The notes: a model not told the origin generated them from the letters alone. Shown: positions 35,355 to 44,119, counted from the first letter of the stretch. The stretch: DNA of 64,000 nucleotides from Salicibibacter cibarius (GCF_016495725.1 NZ_CP054705.1:1116001-1180000), one strand, 5' to 3'. Program-made: numbers and translations.

Positions 35355-35639
35355 TTGTCTCAGGATAACGGCAGACAAATTATGATCAGCCTTCCGAACT
35401 ATTTATTACAAGAGGTGGACCGAATGACAAAACGCGATGGGTTAAACCGAAGTGATTTTATCCACCAAGCGGCGACAAAGTATTTGCATGAGCGAAAACA
35501 GGTCGTGCGGGAATCCATGCAAAAGGGCTATATTGAGATGGCCACCATTAACTTGAACATCGCCGATGAGTCGTTTCAGTTGGAAGAGGAAGCAGAATCA
35601 CAGGTTCATTACACGACTATTAGAGGGGTACAGCTTTAG
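35355..35639 (+). CDS. ndoAI: EndoAI/MazE-type ribbon-helix-helix antitoxin, without its toxin gene
   Basis: A 94-residue CopG/RHH antitoxin like B. subtilis EndoAI (YdcD). The N-terminal DNA-binding strand-helix-helix is QIMISLPNYLLQEVDRM to DFIHQAAT, and the C-terminal part KGYIEMATINLNIADESF matches the toxin-binding tail. TTG 35355 is chosen, 8 bases after AGGGGG; the frame is open further upstream. In Bacilli the next gene is almost always ndoA (mazF, about 116 residues). Here the 198 bases to rsbR hold only a terminator, so the toxin is gone from this site. The antitoxin looks intact and may still regulate its own promoter. Confidence 0.88.
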   Translation: MSQDNGRQIMISLPNYLLQEVDRMTKRDGLNRSDFIHQAATKYLHERKQVVRESMQKGYIEMATINLNIADESFQLEEEAESQVHYTTIRGVQL

Positions 35640-35683
35640 TTTTTCTCTTATTATACTTTATATAAGACGACCCCTACGGATTA

Positions 35684-35723
35684 TAGTTGCTTCGATCAAG
35701 ATGATCGGTGGCAACTTTTTTAT
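35684..35723 (+). terminator. Terminator between ndoAI and rsbR
   Basis: AGTTGC / GCAACT outer stem and CGATC / GATCG inner stem, then TTTTTTATT. It separates the antitoxin gene from the sigB operon. Confidence 0.75.
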
Positions 35724-35837
35724 TGCACATAAATATCGGATCTGTCTCCTGTAAGGTTTGCGTTTGTGTGTAAATAATGAAATAATTAATCTATATGCTA
35801 ATTTCCGATTTCACATTGCAATATGGGAGGAATATGA

Positions 35838-36644
35838 ATGAGTTCTTCGGTTATAGATTTTATTCATCAAAGGAAAGATCACTATATTATTCGATGGAAA
35901 GAAGATATTGATCCACTTGTTTTTAACGATGCTAGCCTTTCGGAAGGTCTGGCGGACGAGTTAAGAATTGAAATAATAGATATCGTTTTAAATGATTTAT
36001 ATACCGAAGAGAAAGGGCAAGGAGAACGTCTGCGGCGGTTCGCTGACCGTTTGATTCATTACGGCCTCCCGTTGGGCAATTTTATTCGCGGTTTGCACTC
36101 CTTGCGGCGTATGCTTAGAAATGATTTGGCGGAAGAATATACGGAAGAATGCATTTTGGAATTTGAGGCTCAATTGGACGGATTGATCAGCAAATTGGCA
36201 GACGAGTCCGCGAAAATGAGAGAGAAGATTATTGACACGCAAAATCATGCGCTCAAGGAGTTATCCGTTCCCCTGATTCCGGTATTTGATGACATCAGTG
36301 TGATGTCTTTAATTGGCACGGTTGATACAAAGCGTGCCAAGTATATTATGGAGAATGTATTGGAAGGGATTGTCGACCATCGTGCCCAAGTGGTGCTCAT
36401 CGACATTACCGGCGTGCCGGTCGTCGATACGATGGTGGCGCACCATATTATAAAAGTTTATGAAGCTGTGCGGCTTGTGGGAGTCCATTGCATTCTCGTT
36501 GGAATACGGCCGGAAATTGCCCAGACAATCGTTACCCTGGGCATCGATTTACGCAATTTCTCGACAAAAAGCACGTTGCAAAAAGGCGTTGAAGCGGCCT
36601 TGGAAATAACGAATCGTGAGATCAAAGAAGCCCCGACAAAATAA
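35838..36644 (+). CDS. rsbR: RsbR co-antagonist, stressosome scaffold
   Basis: A 268-residue stressosome protein. The N-terminal non-heme globin-like sensor domain is about 1-135. The C-terminal STAS domain (about 150-260) carries the two phosphorylation regions GTVDTKRAKYIM and DITGVPVVDTMVAHHII, matching Thr171 and Thr205 of B. subtilis RsbRA. With RsbS it forms the stressosome that traps RsbT until stress. It is the first gene of the module, after ATATGGGAGG. Confidence 0.95.
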   Translation: MSSSVIDFIHQRKDHYIIRWKEDIDPLVFNDASLSEGLADELRIEIIDIVLNDLYTEEKGQGERLRRFADRLIHYGLPLGNFIRGLHSLRRMLRNDLAEEYTEECILEFEAQLDGLISKLADESAKMREKIIDTQNHALKELSVPLIPVFDDISVMSLIGTVDTKRAKYIMENVLEGIVDHRAQVVLIDITGVPVVDTMVAHHIIKVYEAVRLVGVHCILVGIRPEIAQTIVTLGIDLRNFSTKSTLQKGVEAALEITNREIKEAPTK

Positions 36645-36704
36645 AACAGTGTTTCTGTTCACCGTTTTTTCTCACCTCTCACATCTATTACGGAGGTATA
36701 CATT

Positions 36705-37061
36705 ATGCGAATACCAATATTAAAACTAGGGAAGTATTTACTGATTTCTGTGCAAGTAGAACTGGATGACCAGACAGCACTTCAGTTCCAAGAGGATCTG
36801 CTAAACCGGATCCATGAAGAGGGTTCCGAAGGAATCGTCATTGATTTGACATCTGTTGAGATGATCGACTCCTATATTGCAAAAGTAATTGGAGACGTTG
36901 TCGAAATGTCCAATCTAATGGGCGCGAAAGTCGTTTTGACCGGCATACAGCCAAGTGTTGCCATTACATTGGTTGAGATGGGTGTCACATTAAACGATGT
37001 TCCTACAGCACTAAATTTGGAGCAAGGGCTTGAGAAATTGCAACAGGAATTGGAGGGTTGA
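36705..37061 (+). CDS. rsbS: RsbS antagonist, stressosome core STAS protein
   Basis: A 118-residue single STAS domain. The serine phosphorylated by RsbT lies in [11 protein letters not shown] (Ser 56; Ser59 in B. subtilis). It binds and holds RsbT in the stressosome. Its stop is 2 bases ahead of the rsbT ATG. ACGGAGG precedes the ATG. Confidence 0.96.
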   Translation: MRIPILKLGKYLLISVQVELDDQTALQFQEDLLNRIHEEGSEGIVIDLTSVEMIDSYIAKVIGDVVEMSNLMGAKVVLTGIQPSVAITLVEMGVTLNDVPTALNLEQGLEKLQQELEG

Positions 37062-37063
37062 TC

Positions 37064-37465
37064 ATGCGTGCGCAACCCTCTGTGGAAATTGGGACGGAAT
37101 GGGGTATTGTATCGGCGCGTCAAGCCGGTCGAGACCTTTCAAAGGAAGTGGGTTTCAGCAATGTCGACCAGGCCCGGATAGCAACCGCCATATCGGAGCT
37201 GGCACGAAATATTCATCTCTATGCAGAAAACGGCATAATTGGTTTGGAAGTCGTAGAGCAAGGCATTTCAAAAGGCGTTAAAATTGTTGCCAGCGACGAA
37301 GGGCCGGGCATCGAAAATTTAGGAGAGGCTATGACGGATGGTTACTCATCATCAAATGGACTAGGGGCAGGCCTACCCGGGGTAAAACGGTTGATGGATG
37401 AGTTTGATATTGAAACCGAACCCGGAAAGGGGACAGTCATTACGGCAATTAAATGGCTTCGGTAG
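37064..37465 (+). CDS. rsbT: RsbT switch kinase, activator of RsbU
   Basis: A 133-residue GHKL-type serine/threonine kinase. N-box (AISELARNIHLYA), G1 (ASDEGPGI) and G2 (SSNGLGAGLPGVKRL) motifs are visible. It phosphorylates RsbR and RsbS on stress, leaves the stressosome and activates RsbU. ATG 37064 follows GGAGGG; a TTG six bases earlier overlaps the rsbS stop and is less likely. Confidence 0.96.
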   Translation: MRAQPSVEIGTEWGIVSARQAGRDLSKEVGFSNVDQARIATAISELARNIHLYAENGIIGLEVVEQGISKGVKIVASDEGPGIENLGEAMTDGYSSSNGLGAGLPGVKRLMDEFDIETEPGKGTVITAIKWLR

Positions 37466-37479
37466 GGAGGTTTACGGAG

Positions 37480-38490
37480 ATGGAAGCATATCAAGTACTG
37501 CATAGCAACTATAAACAAATTCTCTACAATTTTCTCCATCAAAAAAGTGAACAAAGCCTGTACGATGCGCAGCAATTTAGCAAAAAAGTGATTGAAGAAG
37601 ACATTTCACCCGAAGAGATTGTCAGCATTCATCTTGAGGTCATTGAAGAATTATATCCAAATCTGTCGCCGGAAACACGGGAGTCTTTCGAGTTTTTATT
37701 GGAAGTGATGATCGGCTACGGAATGGCGTATCGCGAACACCAAATCCTGAAACAAAAACAGTTGGAATTGGAATCGGAAATCGATGTAGCGGCGAGTATG
37801 CAAGATACATTTTTGCCAACTGAGATTCCGCAAAGCGAAGGTTTAGACATGGGGGTGATCAGTGTTCCCGCTTCAAAGATGAATGGCGATTACTATAATA
37901 TCGTCCAACCGGACAACGGAAGCATTAGTATCGCGATCGCAGATATAATCGGAAAAGGGGTGCCCGCGGCCCTTTGCATGTCGATGATCAAATACGCGAT
38001 GGACAGCCTTCCCGAGGGGTTAATGCAACCTGGCCAATTATTGGCAAGCTTGAACCGGACCGTCGAGCAAAACATTGCGTCTCACATGTTTGTGACGATG
38101 ATGTATGCGTTCTATGATTTTCGTACACATCTTTTTTCTTACTCAGGAGCAGGCCATGAGCCCGGTTTTTATTATAATGCCCATGAAGATTGGTTCGAAG
38201 AATTATACGCCAAGGGATTGGCCCTCGGCATTTCCCGTAACACCCAATACAGAGAGTACCAACTGGCGCTTTCTCCCGGAGATTATATTGTCTTGCTGAC
38301 GGATGGCGTTACGGAATGCAGAGCAGGCGATGAATTTTTAGAGCGGGAGGAGCTGATGAGACTCCTTCGTCTATACCGAAACAAAAGTGCGCAGGAAATG
38401 GTTGAGCATGTTTATCAAGACTTGGAAAAATGGCAGGACTTTCAACTTCATGATGATTTTACCCTTATTATTTTACGGCGAAACGTTTAA
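37480..38490 (+). CDS. rsbU: RsbU PP2C-type phosphatase
   Basis: A 336-residue phosphatase. The N-terminal RsbT-binding domain is about 1-85, a coiled linker with QKQLELESEIDVAASMQ follows, and the C-terminal PPM/SpoIIE domain is about 120-336. Metal-binding acidic residues occur in KMNGDYYNIV, IADIIGKGVPAAL and LLTDGVTE. It dephosphorylates RsbV-P to start the sigma-B response. ATG 37480 follows GGGAGG. Its GTT TAA end is also the -35 element of the sigma-B promoter. Confidence 0.95.
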   Translation: MEAYQVLHSNYKQILYNFLHQKSEQSLYDAQQFSKKVIEEDISPEEIVSIHLEVIEELYPNLSPETRESFEFLLEVMIGYGMAYREHQILKQKQLELESEIDVAASMQDTFLPTEIPQSEGLDMGVISVPASKMNGDYYNIVQPDNGSISIAIADIIGKGVPAALCMSMIKYAMDSLPEGLMQPGQLLASLNRTVEQNIASHMFVTMMYAFYDFRTHLFSYSGAGHEPGFYYNAHEDWFEELYAKGLALGISRNTQYREYQLALSPGDYIVLLTDGVTECRAGDEFLEREELMRLLRLYRNKSAQEMVEHVYQDLEKWQDFQLHDDFTLIILRRNV

Positions 38491-38510
38491 CTTAAAAGAA
38501 TAATGGGTAT
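38485..38510 (+). promoter_or_regulatory. Sigma-B autoregulatory promoter ahead of rsbV
   Basis: GTTTAA (38485-38490), 14-base spacer, GGGTAT (38505-38510), an exact match to the sigma-B consensus. It is in the same place as the autoregulatory promoter of the B. subtilis operon and overlaps the rsbU stop. Confidence 0.88.
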
Positions 38511-38587
38511 GAACAATTACGGCCTACTCGGGCCGTTTTATTTTACACTATCAGAAGGTATAAATTGTTCGGATGATAGTATAAGAA

Positions 38588-38636
38588 AGACTTTGACTTT
38601 CGCCATGCTTGGCGATAAGTCAAGTTTTTCTAAGCT
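38588..38636 (+). terminator. Terminator-like hairpin between the sigma-B promoter and rsbV
   Basis: Outer stem TTGACTT / AAGTCAA, inner stem GCC / GGC with loop ATGCTT, followed directly by GTTTTTCT. Its sequence (TTTCGCCATGCTTGGCGA, then CAAGTTTTTCTAA) resembles the second hairpin of the dispersed element, so it is probably a derived fragment (copy E). It lies in the leader of both the readthrough and sigma-B transcripts and could attenuate rsbV-rsbW-sigB-rsbX. Confidence 0.65.
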
Positions 38637-38700
38637 GCATTTATCTATTTTATACAAAAAAGAGATACCATCGCGAGAAGTCCATCAAGGAGGAAATAAT

Positions 38701-39033
38701 ATGAACTTGGATGTAAAGACAGAAACGCTGGGCAACGAGACGAAAATGTTCGTATCAGGGGAAATTGATGCTTATACAGCCCCGCAATTAAAAGAAGCAT
38801 TAATGCCCTTGGTTGAGAAGCAGGAGCCAGCGGTCACCGTTGACTTGAGAGGCGTCGACTACATTGACAGCACAGGTCTCGGCATTTTTGTCGGTGCGCT
38901 GAAATCGACGGATCAGAATAATGGAACGTTACGTCTTGTATCCCTTAATGAGCGAGTGAAGCGTCTTTTTTCGATTACCGGGCTTGATGAAGTGATCGAC
39001 ATCGAGGAGCGAAGGGAGAGTGCCGGGAAATGA
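38701..39033 (+). CDS. rsbV: RsbV anti-anti-sigma factor
   Basis: A 110-residue STAS protein. The phosphorylated serine is in VDYIDSTGLGI (Ser 57). Unphosphorylated RsbV binds RsbW and frees sigma-B. ATG 38701 follows AAGGAGG; upstream in-frame codons belong to the leader. Its stop overlaps the rsbW start by 4 bases. Confidence 0.96.
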   Translation: MNLDVKTETLGNETKMFVSGEIDAYTAPQLKEALMPLVEKQEPAVTVDLRGVDYIDSTGLGIFVGALKSTDQNNGTLRLVSLNERVKRLFSITGLDEVIDIEERRESAGK

Positions 39034-39518
39034 CAGTGTATGAGGAGCTTATTGAAATGAAGGTGCCTGCAAAACCCGAATATGTAGGGGTTGTTAGACT
39101 GACGGTTTCAGGGGTTGCCAATCGTGTTGGTTACACTTATGATGAAATTGAGGATATTAAAGTCGCGATTGCCGAAGCTTGTACGAATGTCGTTGATCAC
39201 GCTTACGATGATGAAGGTTTAATTTCTTTGCAGTTTCATGTCCATGATCAATTTGTCGAGTTCAAAATTGCGGACGATGGAACAAATGTAGATGTAGAGG
39301 AATTAAAAAAATACAGGGGTCCGATTCAGCCAGATGAGCCTATCCAGAAACTTAATGAAGGAGGGCTAGGCCTTTTCCTTATCGAAACATTAATGGATGA
39401 CGTCGAAATTAGAAAAAACAAAGGCGTGGCCATTGTAATGAAGAAGTATTTTCAAAAGGATGGGGTAGCGCATGGGACCAACGGAATCGAAACAGAAACA
39501 ATCAACAAACATCGATGA
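39030..39518 (+). CDS. rsbW: RsbW anti-sigma factor and serine kinase
   Basis: A 162-residue GHKL kinase. N-box EACTNVVDHAY, G1 IADDGTNVD and G2 NEGGLGLFLIETLMD are present. It binds sigma-B, or phosphorylates RsbV. It overlaps rsbV (ATGA) and sigB (47 bases), which indicates tight translational coupling. Confidence 0.96.
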   Translation: MTVYEELIEMKVPAKPEYVGVVRLTVSGVANRVGYTYDEIEDIKVAIAEACTNVVDHAYDDEGLISLQFHVHDQFVEFKIADDGTNVDVEELKKYRGPIQPDEPIQKLNEGGLGLFLIETLMDDVEIRKNKGVAIVMKKYFQKDGVAHGTNGIETETINKHR

Positions 39519-40269
39519 AGCGAACATTTACAAATGGATTGAAAGCTTTCAACAAGAACCGACAGAGGAGATTCAAACAGCGCTAATCCGTCACTACGAC
39601 CCGCTCGTTCAATCGCTTGCGCGCAAATTCTCACGGAGCCAAGGGCACGATGACGACCTTTATCAAGTCGGTATGATCGGTTTACTTGCTGCGCTTCGCC
39701 GTTTCGACCCTGCCTATAAGCGCTCATTCGAGTCATTCGCCGTCCCCACGATTGTCGGTGAAATCAAGCGGTTTATCAGGGATAAAACGTGGAGTGTCCA
39801 CGTGCCCCGACGAATAAAAGAGTTAGGGCCAAGGATCAAAAATGCTGTGGAAGAGTTAACGACTGAATACCAACGCTCGCCACAAGTGACTGAAATCGCC
39901 GCTCATTTGGAAGTTACGGAAGAAGAAGTGCTGGAAACGATGGAAATGGGAAAAAGCTATCAAGCGCTTTCCGTGGACCGTTCGATTGAAGCGGATACCG
40001 AAGGCAGTGAAGTAACGTTGTTGGACCTTGTTGGCTCAACGGAGGAAGGCTTTGAAAAGACCGATCAACGCCTTCTGTTGGAAAAGGCGTTTGCCGTGCT
40101 CACCGATCGTGAACAAGAAATTTTGCATTGTACCTATTTTGACAACCTTAGTCAAAAAGAGACAGGCGACCGTTTGGACATCTCGCAAATGCATGTCTCC
40201 CGTCTGCAACGGCGGGCACTGCATAAATTGCGTGATTCAATCCGCGTTGAACCATCGGAGTGTCTGTGA
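39472..40269 (+). CDS. sigB: General stress sigma factor sigma-B
   Basis: A 265-residue SigB/SigF-type sigma factor. Region 2 contains DLYQVGMIGLLAALRRFDP and SFAVPTIVGEIKRFIRD, region 3 QRSPQVTEIAAHLEV, region 4 LTDREQEILHCTYFDNLSQK and SQMHVSRLQRRAL. It controls the general stress regulon and its own operon through the promoter at 38485-38510. The ATG at 39472 is inside rsbW. Confidence 0.96.
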   Translation: MGPTESKQKQSTNIDEANIYKWIESFQQEPTEEIQTALIRHYDPLVQSLARKFSRSQGHDDDLYQVGMIGLLAALRRFDPAYKRSFESFAVPTIVGEIKRFIRDKTWSVHVPRRIKELGPRIKNAVEELTTEYQRSPQVTEIAAHLEVTEEEVLETMEMGKSYQALSVDRSIEADTEGSEVTLLDLVGSTEEGFEKTDQRLLLEKAFAVLTDREQEILHCTYFDNLSQKETGDRLDISQMHVSRLQRRALHKLRDSIRVEPSECL

Positions 40270-40883
40270 TGGCCAACATTATCGAAGAGGACCATCTCAA
40301 AGGGAAAACAGTCGTATATCAAAAGGAAAAACAGGGATACTCGATATGTGGGGATGCTTACTACATGATTGAGAAAGATGGGTACTTTCTTGTTGCCATC
40401 GCCGATGGTCTCGGCAGCGGGGAGAATGCCAACCGCTCGGCCCGCATTGCCGTAAATATCATTAAAAAGCAACATGCCGGCACAAGCCTTGAAGGGTTGT
40501 TTTCCACCTGTAATGCAGCGCTCAGCAAAGAACGGGGCGTTGTGATGACGATTTTAAAAATCGATTATGATTCGAAAAGAATTTTGTATGGGAACATCGG
40601 AAACGTCGGTTGTATATTAACTATTGATGATGGGGTGTGCTATCGCCCGATCCCAGGTACCGGTTTCCTTGCCGGGCGTCGAATCACACCGAAAACATAC
40701 GAATACCCTTTTGATTCGGAAGTTTCGTTTGTTTTATATTCCGATGGCGCAGAGGTACACAATATGAGAGATCGCTTTGTTCAATACGCTGCAGCACCTT
40801 CCGAGTTTGTGCAAAAAATGGTTGGCTCCAATGACGCTACACGCAAAGATGACATAACGATTATATCCGGGCATATGAAGTGA
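40269..40883 (+). CDS. rsbX: RsbX phosphatase, negative regulator of the sigma-B pathway
   Basis: A 204-residue PP2C-like phosphatase that dephosphorylates RsbS and RsbR and resets the stressosome. Motifs GDAYYMIEKDGYFLVAIADG, GLGSGENANRSA and LYSDGAEVH fit the family. ATG 40269 overlaps the sigB stop, with CGGAG 8 bases upstream. Last gene of the operon, followed by a terminator. Confidence 0.94.
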   Translation: MANIIEEDHLKGKTVVYQKEKQGYSICGDAYYMIEKDGYFLVAIADGLGSGENANRSARIAVNIIKKQHAGTSLEGLFSTCNAALSKERGVVMTILKIDYDSKRILYGNIGNVGCILTIDDGVCYRPIPGTGFLAGRRITPKTYEYPFDSEVSFVLYSDGAEVHNMRDRFVQYAAAPSEFVQKMVGSNDATRKDDITIISGHMK

Positions 40884-40897
40884 ACAGGGAAACCGAG

Positions 40898-40934
40898 TAA
40901 CCGTTTTGTCGTTCGCAGACAAGCGGTTTTTCGT
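40898..40934 (+). terminator. Terminator of the sigB operon
   Basis: AACCGTTTTGTC pairs with GACAAGCGGTT around GTTCGCA, followed by TTTTCG. Confidence 0.85.
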
Positions 40935-40967
40935 ATGGTTTAGTAAATTTTAAAAGGAGGATGACCG

Positions 40968-43142
40968 TTGGAAACTGTCACAATCGATACGGAAAAGACG
41001 ATCGGGCGGATTGCCCGCGGTATATCAACGGAACAACGGTACGTAAAAGCCATTATTGATCTGCATGAGGATGGGAATACGATTCCTTTTATCGCCCGTT
41101 ACCGGAAAGAACAAACCGGAAATGCGGATGAACTGAACATTCGCGAAGTGCTCGATCAGTGGCAATATGCGAATCAGCTTCACGATAGGCAGCAAGAGGT
41201 CCTTCGCTTAATCGACGAGCAAGGAAAACTTACTGATGAGTTAGCCGAAGCGGTTCAATCAGCGACCAAGCTACAAGATGTAGAGGACATCTATCGCCCT
41301 TACAAGCAAAAAAGACGCACAAAGGCTACGATTGCCAAAGAAAAGGGGTTGGAGCCTTTTGCAGAACGCCTTTTCCAATTGCCGCGCGAGATTGACGTGG
41401 AGCGGGAAGCGGATGCATACATAAATCCGGAGGAGGATCTTAACGACCGTGCCGCTGTATTGGAAGGAGCGAATAACATTATCGCGGAATGGACGGCAGA
41501 CGATCCGACTGTTCGACAAACGATTCGGGAGTTGACATTTCAAAACGGACAGCTACAGACCGCACGCAAAAAAGATGCGGCAGACGAAGCCGGTACATAC
41601 GAAATGTATTATGAATACGCCGAGCGGATAAATCGGATGCCTGAACATCGCATTTTAGCGGTGAACCGAGGAGAAAAGGATAACGTTCTAAAAGTGAATG
41701 TGGATGCAGATGATTCATTTTTAATTAATAAAATCGAAAATCTCGTCATTAAACGGTTTGGTTCACCGGCTGTCCCTGTCGTTCAGGAGGCAATAAAAGA
41801 TGGATATAAACGTTTGATTGCCCCGGCTGTTGAACGAGAGATTCGAAATGAATTGACCGAAAAAGCGGAAACTCGGGCCATTCATGTATTTTCGGATAAC
41901 CTGAAACAACTATTGCTGCAACCGCCATTCTTGGGAAAAATGGTCCTCGGCATTGACCCTGCCTATCGTACTGGTTGCAAATGGGCGGTTATTGATGAAA
42001 CGGGAAAAATGTTGGAAACGGGTGTTTTTTATCCAACGCCCCCGAAAAATGAAAAAGAAAAAAGCGCAAAAGAGCTAGAAGCCTTGTTGAATAAGTACGA
42101 TTGTAAGGTCATTGCCATCGGGAACGGAACGGCTTCACAGGAAACGGAATTGTTTGTTTCGGAGTTTTTATCCGAAACGGATTCAGATGCAGCGTATGTG
42201 ATCATTAATGAGGCAGGTGCAAGTGTTTATTCTGCTTCAGAAATTGCCCGCGAGGAATTTCCTGACTTGGAAGTGGAGGAACGAAGCGCGATTTCGATCG
42301 CGAGACGACTTCAGGACCCCCTTTCCGAGCTTGTGAAAATCGATCCCCAATCGATTGGTGTCGGGCAGTATCAACATGATGTGAGTGCCAAATCACTGGG
42401 CAGTTCCCTTGATTTCGTTGTTGAGACGGCGGTCAATCAAGTGGGCGTCGATGTGAATACAGCTTCACAAAGCCTGCTTCAACATGTGTCGGGATTGAAT
42501 AAAACGGTCGCGAACCAAATCGTCAAATACCGTGAAGACAACGGAAAGTACAATACGAGAAAGCAACTGAACGATGTCCCCCGCCTAGGGGCGAAAACAT
42601 TTGAGCAAGCCGCCGGTTTTTTGCGGATTTCGGACGGGAACGAGCCGCTTGACCGAACGCCAATTCACCCGGAAAGCTATGCAGTTACCGAGCAATTGCT
42701 ACAAGAAATGGATGTGCTCGAGAATGCTCTCGGGTCCAACACGATTCAGGAAAAAGTGGAACAACTTGATATCTCCGAGGCATCGAGACAATTGGATATT
42801 GGAGAAATGACGTTGCAAGATATCGCGAAGGCGTTGGCCCGTCCGAATCGTGACCCTCGTGAGGACTTGCCGCAACCATTGTTGAAAACGGGCGTTATGG
42901 CAATGGAGGATTTGGAGAAAGGAATGGAGCTTCAAGGGACCGTTCGGAATGTCGTTGATTTTGGCGCATTCATCGACGTCGGTGTGAAAGAAGATGGACT
43001 TGTGCATATCTCAAAGCTTGCCAATCGCTTCATAAAGCATCCGCAAGAGGTGGTTGCTGTCGGCGACATCGTTACCGTGTGGGTGGATGATGTTGATTTG
43101 AAAAAGGGAAGAATTGCTCTGACGATGAAAAAACCTGCGTGA
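40968..43142 (+). CDS. tex: Tex family RNA-binding transcriptional accessory protein (YdcI)
   Basis: A 724-residue Tex protein of normal length. It has an N-terminal helical part, a YqgF/RuvC-like domain beginning near 325 (VLGIDPAYRTGCKWAV), HhH domains (about 490-560; ASQSLLQHVSGLNKTVA, YREDNGKYNTRKQL) and a C-terminal S1 domain (about 648-720; GMELQGTVRNVVDFGAFIDV). It binds nucleic acids and influences transcription. TTG 40968 follows AAAAGGAGG by 7 bases. Same position as ydcI in B. subtilis, after rsbX. Confidence 0.95.
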   Translation: METVTIDTEKTIGRIARGISTEQRYVKAIIDLHEDGNTIPFIARYRKEQTGNADELNIREVLDQWQYANQLHDRQQEVLRLIDEQGKLTDELAEAVQSATKLQDVEDIYRPYKQKRRTKATIAKEKGLEPFAERLFQLPREIDVEREADAYINPEEDLNDRAAVLEGANNIIAEWTADDPTVRQTIRELTFQNGQLQTARKKDAADEAGTYEMYYEYAERINRMPEHRILAVNRGEKDNVLKVNVDADDSFLINKIENLVIKRFGSPAVPVVQEAIKDGYKRLIAPAVEREIRNELTEKAETRAIHVFSDNLKQLLLQPPFLGKMVLGIDPAYRTGCKWAVIDETGKMLETGVFYPTPPKNEKEKSAKELEALLNKYDCKVIAIGNGTASQETELFVSEFLSETDSDAAYVIINEAGASVYSASEIAREEFPDLEVEERSAISIARRLQDPLSELVKIDPQSIGVGQYQHDVSAKSLGSSLDFVVETAVNQVGVDVNTASQSLLQHVSGLNKTVANQIVKYREDNGKYNTRKQLNDVPRLGAKTFEQAAGFLRISDGNEPLDRTPIHPESYAVTEQLLQEMDVLENALGSNTIQEKVEQLDISEASRQLDIGEMTLQDIAKALARPNRDPREDLPQPLLKTGVMAMEDLEKGMELQGTVRNVVDFGAFIDVGVKEDGLVHISKLANRFIKHPQEVVAVGDIVTVWVDDVDLKKGRIALTMKKPA

Positions 43143-43160
43143 GCGTCCGCAGGTTTTTTC
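43131..43160 (+). terminator. Terminator at the end of tex
   Basis: AAACCTGC / GCAGGTTT stem overlapping the tex stop, then TTTTTC. Confidence 0.85.
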
Positions 43161-43214
43161 ATACCAAAATTGGAATTTGGAATGGTATGATGTATGAAAG
43201 GAATTTTTTCATCG

Positions 43215-43337
43215 TTATAGCGCCTGTTGGGCATTGCGTTTCAAATATGCGTACCAACATTGGTTAAGCATGACAATCTCATAGCGGTTTTTTTCAAAAT
43301 AGGCTTTTTCCAATTGTTTTTTTAGCCAGTAAGGCAC
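43215..43337 (-). CDS. cmpA: Cortex morphogenetic protein CmpA
   Basis: A 40-residue protein starting MPYWLKKQLEKAYFEKNRYE and containing MLNQCWYAYLKR. It matches B. subtilis CmpA (37 residues, MPNWLKKQ... LNQCWYFYRKK), which works with ClpXP to monitor spore coat and cortex assembly during sporulation. GTG start, with AAGGAGGG 7 bases upstream. The position between tex and sprT is the conserved one. Easily missed because of its size. Confidence 0.92.
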   Translation of the reverse strand: MPYWLKKQLEKAYFEKNRYEIVMLNQCWYAYLKRNAQQAL

Positions 43338-43444
43338 TTGAGATCCCTCCTTGTTCATGAGTCCTTAAAGGCTTTCATTTATTATATGTCGTGAGGCTTG
43401 TCAACGTTGAGCAAGATTTATCAGTTTCGGAAAGGACTAGAAAG

Positions 43445-43894
43445 ATGAACGACGAACAACTGCAACGATTAACGGAAAGGTTGTCCGATCTTTATTTTAA
43501 GAAGCCTTTCCGGCATCAGACCCGCTTTAATTCACGGTTAAGAACGACCGGCGGGCGCTATATGCTTGCGAGCCATGATATCGAAATTAACCCTAAGCAT
43601 GAAGAGCACTTCGGCCGTGAAGAACTAAAGTCGATTATCAAACATGAATTGTGTCATTATCACCTTCATTTAGAAGGCAAGGGCTACCAACATAAGGACA
43701 AGGATTTTAAACATTTGCTAAAAAAAGTGGGCGGCTCCAGGCATTGTCAAACAGTTCCCGGCATGAGGAGAACGTTGCCGGTTAAATATTATTATCAATG
43801 TGAAGGGTGTGGCCATGTTTATCCTCGGAAGCGAGCGATGGACACGAACCGGTATGTTTGCGGGGTTTGCAGCGGGAAGCTAAAAAAATCATGA
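43445..43894 (+). CDS. sprT: SprT-like family protein (YdcK)
   Basis: A 149-residue SprT-like putative metalloprotease. The zinc site HELCHYHLHLEGKGY is at about residues 66-80, and a C-terminal zinc ribbon has YYQCEGCGHVYPR and YVCGVCSGKL. ATG 43445 is preferred over the longer open frame because GGAAAGGA lies upstream and the family starts here. Followed by the tRNA cluster, as in B. subtilis. Confidence 0.9.
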   Translation: MNDEQLQRLTERLSDLYFKKPFRHQTRFNSRLRTTGGRYMLASHDIEINPKHEEHFGREELKSIIKHELCHYHLHLEGKGYQHKDKDFKHLLKKVGGSRHCQTVPGMRRTLPVKYYYQCEGCGHVYPRKRAMDTNRYVCGVCSGKLKKS

Positions 43895-43901
43895 AAGAGC
43901 A

Positions 43902-43930
43902 TTGACGACACTTTATTCCTATGGTATATT
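43902..43930 (+). promoter_or_regulatory. tRNA cluster promoter P1
   Basis: TTGACG, 17-base spacer, TATATT. First of two tandem promoters ahead of the eight-tRNA cluster. Confidence 0.7.
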
Positions 43931-43983
43931 ATAAAAGGTCGCTTGAAGCGGAATACATAGGTTCAAACGTTTGCAATTATGAG

Positions 43984-44012
43984 TTGACAAGCGCGTTCAA
44001 TTCATGTACTAT
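43984..44012 (+). promoter_or_regulatory. tRNA cluster promoter P2
   Basis: TTGACA (43984-43989), 17-base spacer, TACTAT (44007-44012), 31 bases before tRNA-Asn. Confidence 0.8.
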
Positions 44013-44042
44013 CTTATTTGTCATTAATGAACTGAACCACAT

Positions 44043-44117
44043 TCCACAGTAGCTCAGTGGTAGAGCAACCGGCTGTTAACCGGTAGGTCGCTGGTTCGAA
44101 TCCGGCCTGTGGAGCCA
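44043..44117 (+). tRNA. tRNA-Asn (GTT)
   Basis: Acceptor TCCACAG / CTGTGGA, anticodon loop CTGTTAA, encoded CCA. First of eight. Confidence 0.95.
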
Positions 44118-44119
44118 GC

